Below, one piece after another: positions 1 through 7,713 of a stretch of DNA of 64,000 bases (position 1 is its first letter; every line of letters starts with the position of its first letter). This stretch comes from Palsa-1392 sp036493915 (GTDB taxonomy: Bacteria > Verrucomicrobiota > Verrucomicrobiia > Chthoniobacterales > UBA10450), in contig DASXPA010000137.1 of NCBI GenBank assembly GCA_036493915.1, positions 11,992-75,991 on the forward strand. Direction: 5' to 3'. A program made the position numbers and the translations under genes. Below the pieces are notes generated by a model that did not search any database, was not told the origin of the DNA, and saw only the letters and a list, made by a program, of their open reading frames with translations.

Positions 1-500
1 CGGAGGAGATTGTTTTCGGCGATGTCACCAGCGGGGCGCGCGGCGACATCCAGATGGCAACTCGCCTCGCCCGGAAAATGGTTTGCGAGTGGGGCATGAG
101 CGAAAAGATGGGCATGGTCGAATACGGCGAACACGAGGATTATGTTTTCCTCGGTCGCGACATTTCCAAGTCGCGCGATTACAGCGAAGCGACTGCAGAG
201 CAGATCGACACTGAAGTGCGCAAGCTGGTCGACGACGCCTACGCACGCGCCAAATGCATACTCGAGAGCAATCGCGAAAAACTCGAAACCATCGCGAGAG
301 CTCTGCTCGAATTCGAAACCCTCGATGGCGCGCAGATTCGGGAGATCATCGAGCACGGGAGATTGGTCAACCCACCACGCGGACCGCAGCCGCCCAGCCC
401 GGGCGAAAAGTTGGCGCCGGAAAAACCGCCCAAGCAAGTTGTCGTCGCGCCCGATGTCGCGCCGCCTTTGGGCGGCGGTCTCAGTGGCGCCCCGGCCTGA
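1..500 (+). CDS. ftsH: ATP-dependent zinc metalloprotease FtsH, C-terminal part (5' end outside window)
   Basis: The reading frame is open from the window edge (codon phase starts at base 3) and encodes about 165 residues. It opens with EEIVFGDVTSGARGDIQMAT, which matches the M41 peptidase region downstream of the zinc-binding HEXXH of FtsH; the AAA+ module and HEXXH lie off the window. FtsH is a membrane-anchored hexameric protease that degrades misfolded membrane proteins and some regulators. The helical end of the peptidase domain runs to about IIEHGRLVN, and a proline-rich tail of roughly 45 residues follows. Such tails vary between FtsH proteins. Family assignment is firm, although only the C-terminal quarter is visible. 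Confidence 0.9.
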   Translation, partial: EEIVFGDVTSGARGDIQMATRLARKMVCEWGMSEKMGMVEYGEHEDYVFLGRDISKSRDYSEATAEQIDTEVRKLVDDAYARAKCILESNREKLETIARALLEFETLDGAQIREIIEHGRLVNPPRGPQPPSPGEKLAPEKPPKQVVVAPDVAPPLGGGLSGAPA

Positions 501-528
501 CGAGCAAAGGAGCGCGGATCTGGAGGCG

Positions 529-771
529 ATGCTGGCGGTAGTTCATCGACATGAAGATTCCGTTCTTGCGCTGCGAATCTTTTTCAGCTTCTGCCTCGGG
601 CTCGTCTTGCTCGGCGGCGTCTATATCTTTCGCATGCGCAAGAAGCTCTTCGATCCGGACCCCGAAGTAGTGGCCGATCACTGGGCGGTTCGCAATTTGC
701 GTCTCTGGCAGGTTATCCTCGTCTGGCTCCTCGCGGTCGAGCTGTTCGTGACCATGCTGTGGCGGCTGTAA
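529..771 (+). CDS. Small membrane protein with two predicted TM segments, unknown function
   Basis: An 80-residue frame lies 28 bases after ftsH. It has a hydrophobic segment at about residues 15-36 (FFSFCLGLVLLGGVYIF), a short charged loop with RKKLFDPDPE, and a second segment at about 60-78 (WQVILVWLLAVELFVTML). I chose the ATG at 529; an AAAGGAG lies upstream at 505-511, which is far, and GGAGG at 522-526 is almost too close. A GTG at 484 overlapping ftsH is possible. I do not recognise the family. Same-strand proximity suggests co-transcription with ftsH. Confidence 0.5.
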   Translation: MLAVVHRHEDSVLALRIFFSFCLGLVLLGGVYIFRMRKKLFDPDPEVVADHWAVRNLRLWQVILVWLLAVELFVTMLWRL

Positions 772-779
772 TCCCGCTG

Positions 780-810
780 GTTGTAGCCGGGGGCGATGAC
801 CCCGGCTGAC
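780..810. repeat. Palindromic repeat (GTTGTAGCCGGGG type), copy 1
   Basis: Inside this element AGCCGGGG (785-792) and CCCCGGCT (800-807) form a perfect 8-bp stem around a 7-base loop. The left part resembles the element at 25621-25703 (GTTGTAGCCGGGG-CGATGA). It lies between the converging small membrane gene and rarA and could act as a weak bidirectional terminator, although no T-run follows on either strand. Confidence 0.5.
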
Positions 811-862
811 CTCGCGCTTGCAGTGTCTCTTCCACGCGGGGTCAACGTTCCGGCTTCAATTT

Positions 863-2029
863 CTAGCCCTGCGGGTTCACCGGGAAGTGCTTGTTTTTCA
901 GCCGCTCCGGCACGCGCTCAGTTTTCTCGTTTTCGATCTCCTCCGTCGCCGCGCCTAACGACTCATAAGCTTCGCGACTCTTCGGCGCCCGGGACATGTA
1001 GCAAACCGCGTGGGCGAGTGGAATCCGCGCTTCCGGAAGTCCCACAAACTCGACGGCCTGTTGCGTCGCGATCGCCAGCGGCAAAGCCTGCGCATCGGCC
1101 AGGCCAACGTCTTCGCTCGCGAAAATCACGATCCGCCGGGCGATAAAGCGGAAGTCCTCGCCGGCGTGAAGCATTTTCGCGAGCCAATAGATCGCGCCTT
1201 TCGCGTCCGAGGCGCGCATGCTCTTGATGAGCGCGCTAATCGTGTCGTAGTGCGCATCGCCCACGCGATCGTAGACGACCGCTTTCGTTTGGATGCTTTC
1301 TTCCGCCACCTTTAGCGTGAAGTTTACAGTCCCTTTCTCGTTAGGCGGCGTCGTCAAAACGCCGATCTCGAGGGCATTCAAACATTTGCGGGCATCGCCG
1401 TCGCTGAGCTTCGCGAGATGGCGCTTCGCCTCCAGGTCCATCTTTACTCGATGGTTGCCGAGGCCCCGCTCTTCGTCAGCGAGCGCGCGATCGATCAGCT
1501 CTTCCAGCTCTTCCACGCCTAACGACTCCAACTGGAACACCTGCGAGCGGGAAACGAGCGCGCTGTTGACATAGAAGAACGGATTATAAGTGGTTGCTCC
1601 GATCAGGCGCAGATTCCCGCTTTCCACGTCGGGGAGGAGGATGTCCTGCTGCGCTTTGTTGAAATGATGAATCTCGTCGACAAAAAGGATCGTTTTCTGG
1701 CCAGACGTGCGGCGGCGATTGGCCGCCGCGCCGACGACTTGGCGCATCTCCGCGACGTTGCTCTCCACGCCGCTTAGCTTTTCAAATTTTGATTGAGTCA
1801 TCGCCGCGATGATCTGGGCGAGCGTCGTCTTCCCCGTGCCGGGCGGGCCGGACAGAATCACTGAGGGCAGACGGTCGGCTTCAATCGCGCGTCGGAGCAA
1901 TCTTCCCGGTGCGAGAATATGCTTCTGACCGACAAATTCATCGAGCGTGCGCGGTCGCATACGGCTGGCGAGCGGCGCGTTCGCGTCCGTTGTCGTTTCG
2001 TCTTTTGCCTCGCTGAAGAGGTCCTGCAC
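863..2029 (-). CDS. rarA: Replication-associated recombination protein A (AAA+ ATPase, MgsA/RarA)
   Basis: The 388-residue product matches the RarA/MgsA/WRNIP1 family of clamp-loader-like AAA+ ATPases that act at stalled forks. Walker A is GPPGTGKTT at about 61-69, Walker B ILFVDEIHHF is at about 113-122, and arginine-finger and sensor regions follow (GATTYNPFFYVN, DGDARKCLNALE). The C-terminal tetramerisation region (DVGLADAQALPLA, AVCYMSRAPKS) is present. The start is GTG, giving MQDLFSEA. The protein is shorter than typical RarA (about 430-450 residues): it stops after PERLKNKHFPVNPQG where homologues carry a further tail, and a palindromic repeat lies just downstream. Two CCTAACGA copies read as Ser-Leu-Gly with the codon TTA. 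Confidence 0.92.
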   Translation of the reverse strand: MQDLFSEAKDETTTDANAPLASRMRPRTLDEFVGQKHILAPGRLLRRAIEADRLPSVILSGPPGTGKTTLAQIIAAMTQSKFEKLSGVESNVAEMRQVVGAAANRRRTSGQKTILFVDEIHHFNKAQQDILLPDVESGNLRLIGATTYNPFFYVNSALVSRSQVFQLESLGVEELEELIDRALADEERGLGNHRVKMDLEAKRHLAKLSDGDARKCLNALEIGVLTTPPNEKGTVNFTLKVAEESIQTKAVVYDRVGDAHYDTISALIKSMRASDAKGAIYWLAKMLHAGEDFRFIARRIVIFASEDVGLADAQALPLAIATQQAVEFVGLPEARIPLAHAVCYMSRAPKSREAYESLGAATEEIENEKTERVPERLKNKHFPVNPQG

Positions 2030-2102
2030 ACCGCAGCCTAACGGCGGCGGAATGGTTTGTCAGCCGCTTGACCGGGCGGACCCGCACGCACATTCTGGAA
2101 AC

Positions 2103-2530
2103 ATGCAAACGGCTGAGGCTGGCCCAAGCACGGTCGACGACTACATGCAGTTGCCGGATGGCGGCCCGCGCTACGAATGGATCGAAGAAGCGTTGCTTCG
2201 TTACCACGAACTGACTGCCGGGAGCATTTTTCTCATACTCGGGCCCCGTATGAGGAAGCATCGGAGCGGTCAAATTTATTCCGCGCCCGTCGACGTTACT
2301 CTTGACGATCTTGATGTTCTTCAGCCGGGCATCCTTTATTTCTCGAATGCCCGGCGCGTATGCCCTCACGAAGCGGCTCCGACGGAGGCGCCGGAGCTTG
2401 CGATCGAAACTCTCTCGCCCGCCGTCGAAAAACGGGACCGCATTATGAAGCGAAATATTTGCCCAGCGGGTCGAGGAACTTTGGCTGATTGAGCCTGAGA
2501 AGAAGCGAATCGAGTGTCCCTGTCATGAAG
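2103..2530 (+). pseudogene. Broken Uma2-family (DUF820) endonuclease-like gene
   Basis: From an ATG at 2103 the frame gives a Uma2-like start (TVDDYMQLPDGGPRYEWIEE) and then jumps to SGQIYSAPVDVTLDDLDVLQPGILY and LAIETLSPAVEKRDRIMKR. The segment normally holding the ELIDGELVMSP-type region is missing, which implies an internal deletion. After IMKR the frame is wrong, but a neighbouring frame continues with VEELWLIEPEKKRIECP, the expected Uma2 ending, so there is also a frameshift near 2450. Uma2 proteins have a PD-(D/E)XK-like fold and unclear cellular roles. The remnant runs into the next gene. Decay is inferred from comparison with remembered family sequences. Confidence 0.65.
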
Positions 2531-3016
2531 AGAATTCTCGTTCCGGTTGATTTTTCTCCTGCGATGGAAGGTGTCCTCACCCTGGCGCGAGAGATGGCGC
2601 GGGCTTTTGACGCCGAATTGCACCTCGTGCATGTGCGGGAAATCAGCGCACTGCCGGTCTATCCCGCAGCGACGATTGGTTACCCGGGAATCGGAATGCC
2701 GGAAATGGGAATGACCGGCGGGATGCCGATCGCGCTGGCCGGCGAACCGCCTAACGAGAAAAGAAAAAGCCGGCTGGACCATTTGCAGGACGAAATGTTG
2801 CGGCGCGGTCTGCGCGCCTTTGCTCACGAGCGTGAGGGAAGTGTGGTCGAGGAAATTCTTGCCGCCGCCGAGGAGCTTTCCGTCCAGCTCATCGCCATGG
2901 GATCGCACGGGCACGGTTCAGTCTACAATTTGCTCGTCGGAAGTGTGACTGAAGGCGTTCTCAAGGCAGCGCGGCGTCCGATCTTGCTCGTCCCAGCTCC
3001 GGCCGCAACGAAATAG
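2525..3016 (+). CDS. Universal stress protein, UspA family
   Basis: This 163-residue cytoplasmic protein starts MKRILVPVDFS, the classic beta-1 strand and ATP-binding aspartate of the USP fold. It ends with the nucleotide-binding motif G-x2-G-x9-G-S (GSHG...LLVGS) and the final strand RPILLVPA. A glycine/methionine-rich loop (GIGMPEMGMTGGMP) is inserted mid-protein. The ATG at 2525 fits the family N-terminus; an upstream in-frame TTG/ATG start would only add a non-conserved extension from the Uma2 remnant. USPs bind ATP and modulate stress resistance; the specific target cannot be seen. One CCTAACGA copy encodes Pro-Asn-Glu. Confidence 0.9.
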   Translation: MKRILVPVDFSPAMEGVLTLAREMARAFDAELHLVHVREISALPVYPAATIGYPGIGMPEMGMTGGMPIALAGEPPNEKRKSRLDHLQDEMLRRGLRAFAHEREGSVVEEILAAAEELSVQLIAMGSHGHGSVYNLLVGSVTEGVLKAARRPILLVPAPAATK

Positions 3017-3065
3017 CAGGCTTCTGCCTTGCGCGGCGCGCGTTTCGTCTGAAACGTTTCCCTTC

Positions 3066-3959
3066 ATGCGCGCGCGCAGAATTATCTTCGGGCTCTCTCT
3101 TTTTTTCGTCGCGTCCTTTGGCCTGACGAATGCGGCGAAATTGCCTTTTGACACCGTCTTCAAAGGGCGCAGCCGTTTTGACCATCTCGTCCAGGAGGCG
3201 CGCGCGAACGACTGGAAAGTGCTCCCCATTGGGGAGCGGACGGCGACCGTCGGTCATGCTTTGCTCGGGACGCGCTACAAGTCTTTCACGCTCGAGATCG
3301 ACGATCGTATCGAAGCCGCCTCGGTAAATTTCAATGGAATGGATTGCTGGACGTTTTTCGAGATTTCGCTCGACTTCGCCCGCATGCTCGACGAACCGGA
3401 AGCGGCCTGGACGCCAGAGAGGCTCCTCCATTATGTCGAGCTGGATCGTTATCGCGGCGGCATTTGCACGGGCGAATATCTCTCCCGGCTGCATTACCTC
3501 GAGGATTGGCTTTATGATAACGATCGCCGCGGTTTGGTCGAAGACCTGACGCGGAAGCTGGGAGGCGTGCAGGTGGATCACGCCGCGCAGGAGATGACCT
3601 TCGGTTGGCGCCATTATCGCTACCTCAAAGCGAACCCGGCCTTGCGCGAGCCGCTCGCCCGGATGGAGGCGCGGGTCACGGCACGGCCGCTTTATGAGAT
3701 TCCGAAAAGCCGCGTCGCGCGGATCGAGCCGAAGCTCAAGAGCGGCGACATCATCGGCATCATTTCACGCGATCGGCCCGGGCTTTATTCGACGTCCCAC
3801 GTCGGGCTGGCCTACCGAAGCCGTGACGGCGTCTTGCATTTCATGCATGCCTCGTCGCCGCATAACTATGGAAAGGTTGTTCTCGACGTGGAGCTCTCGC
3901 GTTATCTCGCGCAGTTCCACTCCGACACGGGAATTCTGGTCGCAAGGCCGATTCGTTAG
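3066..3959 (+). CDS. DUF1460 N-acetylmuramoyl-L-alanine amidase-like protein, exported
   Basis: The 297-residue protein begins with a signal peptide (ARRIIFGLSLFFVASFGLTNA). It contains the DUF1460 (PF07313) hallmark NGMDCWTFFE with the presumed catalytic cysteine near residue 94, and a later SHVGLAYR with the probable catalytic histidine near 245. The fold is NlpC/P60-related and members are thought to cleave peptidoglycan stem linkages in the periplasm. HAAQEMTFGWRH in the middle is also family-like. The TAG stop lies inside TCGTTAGT, which simultaneously supplies the TAA stop of the converging HPr gene, so the two genes overlap by four bases. Substrate is inferred from the family only. Confidence 0.8.
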   Translation: MRARRIIFGLSLFFVASFGLTNAAKLPFDTVFKGRSRFDHLVQEARANDWKVLPIGERTATVGHALLGTRYKSFTLEIDDRIEAASVNFNGMDCWTFFEISLDFARMLDEPEAAWTPERLLHYVELDRYRGGICTGEYLSRLHYLEDWLYDNDRRGLVEDLTRKLGGVQVDHAAQEMTFGWRHYRYLKANPALREPLARMEARVTARPLYEIPKSRVARIEPKLKSGDIIGIISRDRPGLYSTSHVGLAYRSRDGVLHFMHASSPHNYGKVVLDVELSRYLAQFHSDTGILVARPIR

Positions 3960-4231
3960 TCATAGTTATCGCGCAGTTGCCTAACGAGCTGGGCGAGCCG
4001 CTCGACGGCTTCCTCCGCGTCAGCGCCGAGCGCTTCGAGGCGCGCGGTCGCGCCGCGATCGAGATTGGCGCGCATGACGTCGATCAAACTGAGAGCGGAA
4101 AAACGTCTGTTGTTTGTTGCGATCCAGATTTCGGAGCGAAAAGAGTTTGCGCAGCGCACGAATTCGGCGGCCGGTCGGGCATGCAGGCCAAGGTGGTTCT
4201 CGATTCTGATCTCGCGGCTGGCCTGGTTCAT
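3956..4231 (-). CDS. HPr-family phosphocarrier protein
   Basis: This 91-residue protein has the HPr active-site motif NHLGLHARPAAEF, with the phosphorylatable histidine at residue 17 from the chosen start. A serine in ALSLIDVM (about residue 48) sits where HPr kinase would act on Ser46. I prefer the ATG at 4231 because it puts the histidine close to the usual position 15; the ATG at 4243 overlaps ssuC more deeply. It is the last gene of the sulfonate-type operon and is coupled to the permease gene. HPr-like proteins outside sugar operons often serve a regulatory phosphorelay; no PTS EI or EIIA gene is visible here. The final stop is shared with the converging gene. Confidence 0.85.
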   Translation of the reverse strand: MNQASREIRIENHLGLHARPAAEFVRCANSFRSEIWIATNNRRFSALSLIDVMRANLDRGATARLEALGADAEEAVERLAQLVRQLRDNYD

Positions 4232-4233
4232 TT

Positions 4234-5004
4234 TCAGCCCCATTGGCTCGTGCCCCAGCGCCGATAGAGGAATCGCTCGATGGGTGCAAAGAAAGTTTTA
4301 TCCGAGAGCAAACCGATGAACACGATTACAAACATGATCCCAATTACCTGGTCCATCGCATTCAGTTCACGACCGTAATGGAGCAGTTCGCCGAGACCGA
4401 AGCCGGTAAGGATGGTAACGAAAATCTCTGCCGCCATGAGCGAGCGCCAGGCAAAAGCCCACCCTTGTTTCATCCCGCTGACGATGAAAGGCAGCGCGGC
4501 CGGCAGAATGACGCGCAGCCAGAGGTGCATGTTCTTCGAGCCCATTGTTAGGGCAGCACGCCGATAAATCGGCGGCACGTGCCGCACGCCGGTATCGGTC
4601 GCGATTACCACGGACCAGAGCGTTCCCATCACGACCACAAAGAGCATGGCCGCTTCACTTTGCCCAAACCACAACAGTGCCAGCGGCACCCAGCAAACGC
4701 TCGGCAGGGTCTGTAATCCGAGGGCGAGCGTTCCGATCGTATCGTGCAAGACCATCCACCGTGCCGTGAGCAAGCCAATCGGAATACCGGCGAACAGACC
4801 AATGCCATAGCCGGATAAGAGACGTTTGACCGTGACCAAGATGGCTCGCCAAAGCGTGCCGTCGGCGGCGGACGCACGGAGATAATCGAAGACTTTGATC
4901 GGCGCCGGGAGCAGGACCGGCGACCAAATGCGCGCCCGAGTGACCAATTCCCAAAGCAAAAGCAACCCCACGAAGAAAAACAGCGACAGAAAAAAGCGTT
5001 TCAT
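4234..5004 (-). CDS. ABC transporter permease, SsuC/TauC/NrtB type
   Basis: The 256-residue inner-membrane protein has about six hydrophobic segments, the first at residues 5-21. It carries the binding-protein-dependent permease (EAA) loop in the form YRRAALTMGSKNMHLWLRVILPAALPFIVSG, which contacts the ATPase. The best family match by eye is the nitrate/sulfonate/taurine/thiamine-precursor permease group. Its start overlaps the end of the ATPase gene by four bases, and the HPr gene follows immediately. Sulfonate as substrate is suggested by the Rrf2 and DUF2292 neighbours but is not provable from the permease itself. Confidence 0.85.
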   Translation of the reverse strand: MKRFFLSLFFFVGLLLLWELVTRARIWSPVLLPAPIKVFDYLRASAADGTLWRAILVTVKRLLSGYGIGLFAGIPIGLLTARWMVLHDTIGTLALGLQTLPSVCWVPLALLWFGQSEAAMLFVVVMGTLWSVVIATDTGVRHVPPIYRRAALTMGSKNMHLWLRVILPAALPFIVSGMKQGWAFAWRSLMAAEIFVTILTGFGLGELLHYGRELNAMDQVIGIMFVIVFIGLLSDKTFFAPIERFLYRRWGTSQWG

Positions 5005-5852
5005 TCCGCAACCTCCCCATTTCCGTCTTTCAATCCTTTCAGCGAACGCGTGATGCGACCGGCGTATTCGGCCAGCTCGGCGCTGTTGATGTCGCGCGGG
5101 CGTGGCAGCTCGATGAGAAACTCTTCGCGAATCCGACCCGGATGCGGCGAGAAGAGGAGCACTCGATCGCCCAGACAGACAGCTTCGCGAACGTTATGCG
5201 TCACGAAGATGATGGTCTTACGTCGGCTTTCCCAAATTTGCTGGAGATCGCCGTAAAGTTGCTCGCGAGTGAGAGCGTCGAGCGCCGCGAACGGTTCATC
5301 CATCAGGAGCATGCGCGGGTTTGGGGCAAGCGCCCGCGCCAGCGCAACCCGCTGTTTCATCCCACCGGAAAGCTCGTGGATGTTGGCGCGCTCGAACCGG
5401 CTGAGCCCGACCAACTCCAGATAATAACGCGCAACTTCGCGGCGATCCTTTTTCGTCAGATGTGATTTCATTTTCAGGCCAAAGAGAACGTTCCCGAGCA
5501 CGTCCAGCCACGGGAAAAGAGCGGCTTCCTGAAACATGACGAGTCGTTCACGTCCCGGGGCGACAACGCGCTGGCCGTCGGCGGTGACGGTTCCACCATC
5601 CGGCTTTTCCAAGCCGGCGATAATGTTCAGGAGCGTCGATTTACCGCAGCCGCTGGCGCCGACGAGACAGACAAATTCGCCTTCGCCGATTTGCAGATTC
5701 ACGCGATCGAGGGCCTGAACCGGTCCGGTGCGCGCCTTGAATGTGCGCGAGACATTGTCGACGCTTAACTTGCTCGGCGGAATAAACCGCAACTCCTCGT
5801 GGACGCCGGAGCTTGTGCTCCGCGGGATCTTGAAAGTGCCTGTGTAGTGCAT
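5001..5852 (-). CDS. ABC transporter ATP-binding protein, SsuB/TauB/NrtD type
   Basis: The 283-residue ATPase contains Walker A GASGCGKST, a Q-loop (MFQEAALFPW), the ABC signature LSGGMKQRVALARAL, Walker B MLLMDEPFAALD and the switch histidine in IFVTHNVREAV. These are the full set for an active importer ATPase of the nitrate/sulfonate/taurine family. An N-terminal extension of about 30 residues precedes the first beta strand (LSVDNVSRTF), so the true start could be internal. It sits between the binding-protein and permease genes, and overlaps the permease start by four bases. Confidence 0.9.
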   Translation of the reverse strand: MHYTGTFKIPRSTSSGVHEELRFIPPSKLSVDNVSRTFKARTGPVQALDRVNLQIGEGEFVCLVGASGCGKSTLLNIIAGLEKPDGGTVTADGQRVVAPGRERLVMFQEAALFPWLDVLGNVLFGLKMKSHLTKKDRREVARYYLELVGLSRFERANIHELSGGMKQRVALARALAPNPRMLLMDEPFAALDALTREQLYGDLQQIWESRRKTIIFVTHNVREAVCLGDRVLLFSPHPGRIREEFLIELPRPRDINSAELAEYAGRITRSLKGLKDGNGEVAE

Positions 5853-5884
5853 GGTCGCGGGATGATTCGGGGCTCCTTCGATCG

Positions 5885-6880
5885 TTAGGGGAGCGCGAGC
5901 AGCTTCGAGGTATTTGTCGATCCTCTGGTTAGGCCGGATTCCTTCGCATTCTCAACCGCTTTCGCGATCAAGTGGGGCGAGACTTCGCTTGTAAACCTGA
6001 TCCGTTGCCAGGCCTGCGCGATCGCGGCCGGTGGAATGCTGACTTTGGTTTCCTCTTTCAATTCGGCGGCGAGAATCTTCTGCGCTTCCGCAGGATGACT
6101 TTGAATCCACTGCGTCAGCTCGACGTTGGCGGCGGCAACCTTCCTGACCAGCTCGCGATGAGCATCGAGAAACTTAACGCTCGAGACCAACCATGTCGTC
6201 TGCACCTGCGCATCCTCGAGGAAAATTTTTCCGCCCGCTTCGCGCTCGAGCCGAGTCACCCACGGTTCGACCGTCCAGACGGCATCGACTTGTTTGCGCT
6301 GAAAGGCGGCAAGCTGATCGGGATTTGCCACCGGCAAGACTCTGACGTCGCCGCCGGTGAGCGTGACCTTGAATCCCTGAGCCTTCAGCCAGGCGCGACA
6401 GGCAATGTCCTGCGTGTTGCCGAGTTGCGGCGTGGCAATGGTTTTGCCCCGGAAAAAAGCGGGAGACTTGAAGAATTCATCCGGCCTCACAACCAAAGCC
6501 GCGCCGCCGGTCGCAGCACCGGAGATCACCCGAATTTCTTCGCCGTCGGATCTCCAGTGTGCATTCAGCGCTGGACTCTGCCCGACATAGGTGAGATCGA
6601 GAGAGCCGGCGAAAATCGCCTCCATCGCGGACGGACCGGCGTTGTAGGTAAACCATTCGATTTTGACATCCGAGCCAAGCCGGATCTCGAACCAGCCTTT
6701 CCCCTGGCGCGAGAGACCATGTGCGATGACGCCCTGCGCGTGGGTGACGTTCGGGAAATGCCCGAAGCGAATCGTCTCAGCTCCCGCGCGCGCAGCGAGG
6801 GCAACCGCAGTCGTTAGGCCAAGAAAAATATGGAAGGCTAACCGCCGCATCCGCGACCAAAACAGAGAAGAGAGAATCAT
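5885..6880 (-). CDS. ABC transporter periplasmic substrate-binding protein, SsuA-like
   Basis: The 331-residue protein has a signal peptide (RRLAFHIFLGLTTAVALAARAGA) followed by ETIRFGHFPNVTHAQG, the characteristic start of aliphatic sulfonate/nitrate/taurine-type binding proteins. NAGPSAMEAIFAGSLDLTYVG and AVWTVEPWVTRLE are further family landmarks. The ATG at 6850 directly before MRRLAF would give a cleaner signal peptide than the ATG at 6880. The TAA stop lies within a TCGTTAGG copy (5882-5889), and another copy in the signal peptide codes Leu-Thr-Thr. Ligand identity is inferred from the family and operon, not shown. Confidence 0.85.
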   Translation of the reverse strand: MILSSLFWSRMRRLAFHIFLGLTTAVALAARAGAETIRFGHFPNVTHAQGVIAHGLSRQGKGWFEIRLGSDVKIEWFTYNAGPSAMEAIFAGSLDLTYVGQSPALNAHWRSDGEEIRVISGAATGGAALVVRPDEFFKSPAFFRGKTIATPQLGNTQDIACRAWLKAQGFKVTLTGGDVRVLPVANPDQLAAFQRKQVDAVWTVEPWVTRLEREAGGKIFLEDAQVQTTWLVSSVKFLDAHRELVRKVAAANVELTQWIQSHPAEAQKILAAELKEETKVSIPPAAIAQAWQRIRFTSEVSPHLIAKAVENAKESGLTRGSTNTSKLLALP

Positions 6881-6895
6881 AAATAGAAGACATCT

Positions 6896-7129
6896 TCATC
6901 GGGAGCGGCCTCCGGTGGTCCGGTCAAAGGCTCCAGTTGGTTTTGTTGCCTCCAGTGTGTCTGGTCGGTCGGAATAAAATTTGTGTTCGGGCGGGCCGAG
7001 GCGCGTTTTTTCGGTGCGCTCGATCAGCGTCACTTTCGAATCGTGAATCACAATCTGCACGACGCCAAAGCGTAGGCTCTCCACCTTTTCGCGCACGAGC
7101 GCGAGCCATTCTGGTTCCTGATTGTTCAT
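6896..7129 (-). CDS. DUF2292 (YezD-like) small protein
   Basis: This 77-residue protein carries the compact DUF2292 signature: EWLALVREKVESLRFG, then VVQIVIHDSKVTLIERTEKTRL. The family is small, probably cytoplasmic, of unknown molecular role, and in my recollection is often found beside sulfur-assimilation genes and Rrf2-type regulators, as here. A divergent tail of about 30 residues follows the conserved core. The start overlaps the stop of rrf2 by four bases and ssuA follows after 15 bases, so the gene is embedded in the operon. Confidence 0.75.
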   Translation of the reverse strand: MNNQEPEWLALVREKVESLRFGVVQIVIHDSKVTLIERTEKTRLGPPEHKFYSDRPDTLEATKPTGAFDRTTGGRSR

Positions 7130-7644
7130 GGCTTGGCCGCGTTAGCCAGGGGAAGAATGTCCTTAATTCCGAAAAAGCCACGGGCGAAGGGAACGGCAAC
7201 TTTGTCGCGATGCATCTTGCGCAGGGTGATCTCGACAATTTGGGCAAGCGTCGCGCGATCCAGAATGCGCGTGATCGCGTTGCGCACATCGAGCATGAGC
7301 ATCCGCAATCCGCAATGCGCTTCATCGGGGCAGGTGCAACGGCGATAGTCGGTCTGGCTGACGCAGGCGATGGGAGCGAGCGGTCCATCGAGCAGCCGGA
7401 TAACGGCGCCGAGCTTGATCCGGCTCGCTGGTTTGGCGAGGGAATAACCGCCAGCCTTGCCGCGTTTCGTTTCGACGAATCCCGCCAGCCGCAGCTGGGT
7501 GAGGATCTGCTCGAGAAATTTGATCGGCAATTTTTCCTTCGCCGTCAGCTCCGTGATCTGGAGGATTGGACGGCCAAGCTCGCGGGCGATGCCGAGGTCA
7601 ATCAGCGCCCGGAGGGCATATTCACTTCGTTTCGAGAGATTCAT
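7126..7644 (-). CDS. Rrf2-family transcriptional regulator (CymR/IscR-like)
   Basis: The 172-residue protein starts with the Rrf2 winged-helix region MNLSKRSEYALRALIDLG. KLPIKFLEQILTQLRLAGFV and the wing RGKAGGYSLAK follow. A cysteine cluster (ACVSQ...RRCTCPDEAHCG) at about residues 92-111 resembles the Fe-S or redox cysteines of IscR/NsrR-like members. It is the first gene of a minus-strand operon with DUF2292, an SsuABC-like importer and HPr. Control of cysteine or sulfonate supply is therefore likely. A strong dyad lies immediately upstream of its start codon and may be its operator. Whether it binds an Fe-S cluster or senses a metabolite is not visible. Confidence 0.88.
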   Translation of the reverse strand: MNLSKRSEYALRALIDLGIARELGRPILQITELTAKEKLPIKFLEQILTQLRLAGFVETKRGKAGGYSLAKPASRIKLGAVIRLLDGPLAPIACVSQTDYRRCTCPDEAHCGLRMLMLDVRNAITRILDRATLAQIVEITLRKMHRDKVAVPFARGFFGIKDILPLANAAKP

Positions 7645-7645
7645 T

Positions 7646-7692
7646 CTCTAGTGCGGCGATAGACTTTATGATTGTCTACTGCTGCACTAGAG
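7646..7692. promoter_or_regulatory. Long dyad directly upstream of rrf2, candidate operator
   Basis: Two 19-base arms, 7646-7664 and 7674-7692, are inverted copies matching at 16 of 19 positions around a 9-base spacer (TTTATGATT). The outer 9 bases, CTCTAGTGC and GCACTAGAG, are perfect. The dyad begins one base before the rrf2 start codon on the minus strand, so it would cover the ribosome-binding region and possibly the promoter. No T-run follows, which argues against a simple terminator for hpf. Autoregulation by the Rrf2 protein is an inference. Confidence 0.55.
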
Positions 7693-7713
7693 TTTGCAAG
7701 GAAAATTTCGCGC

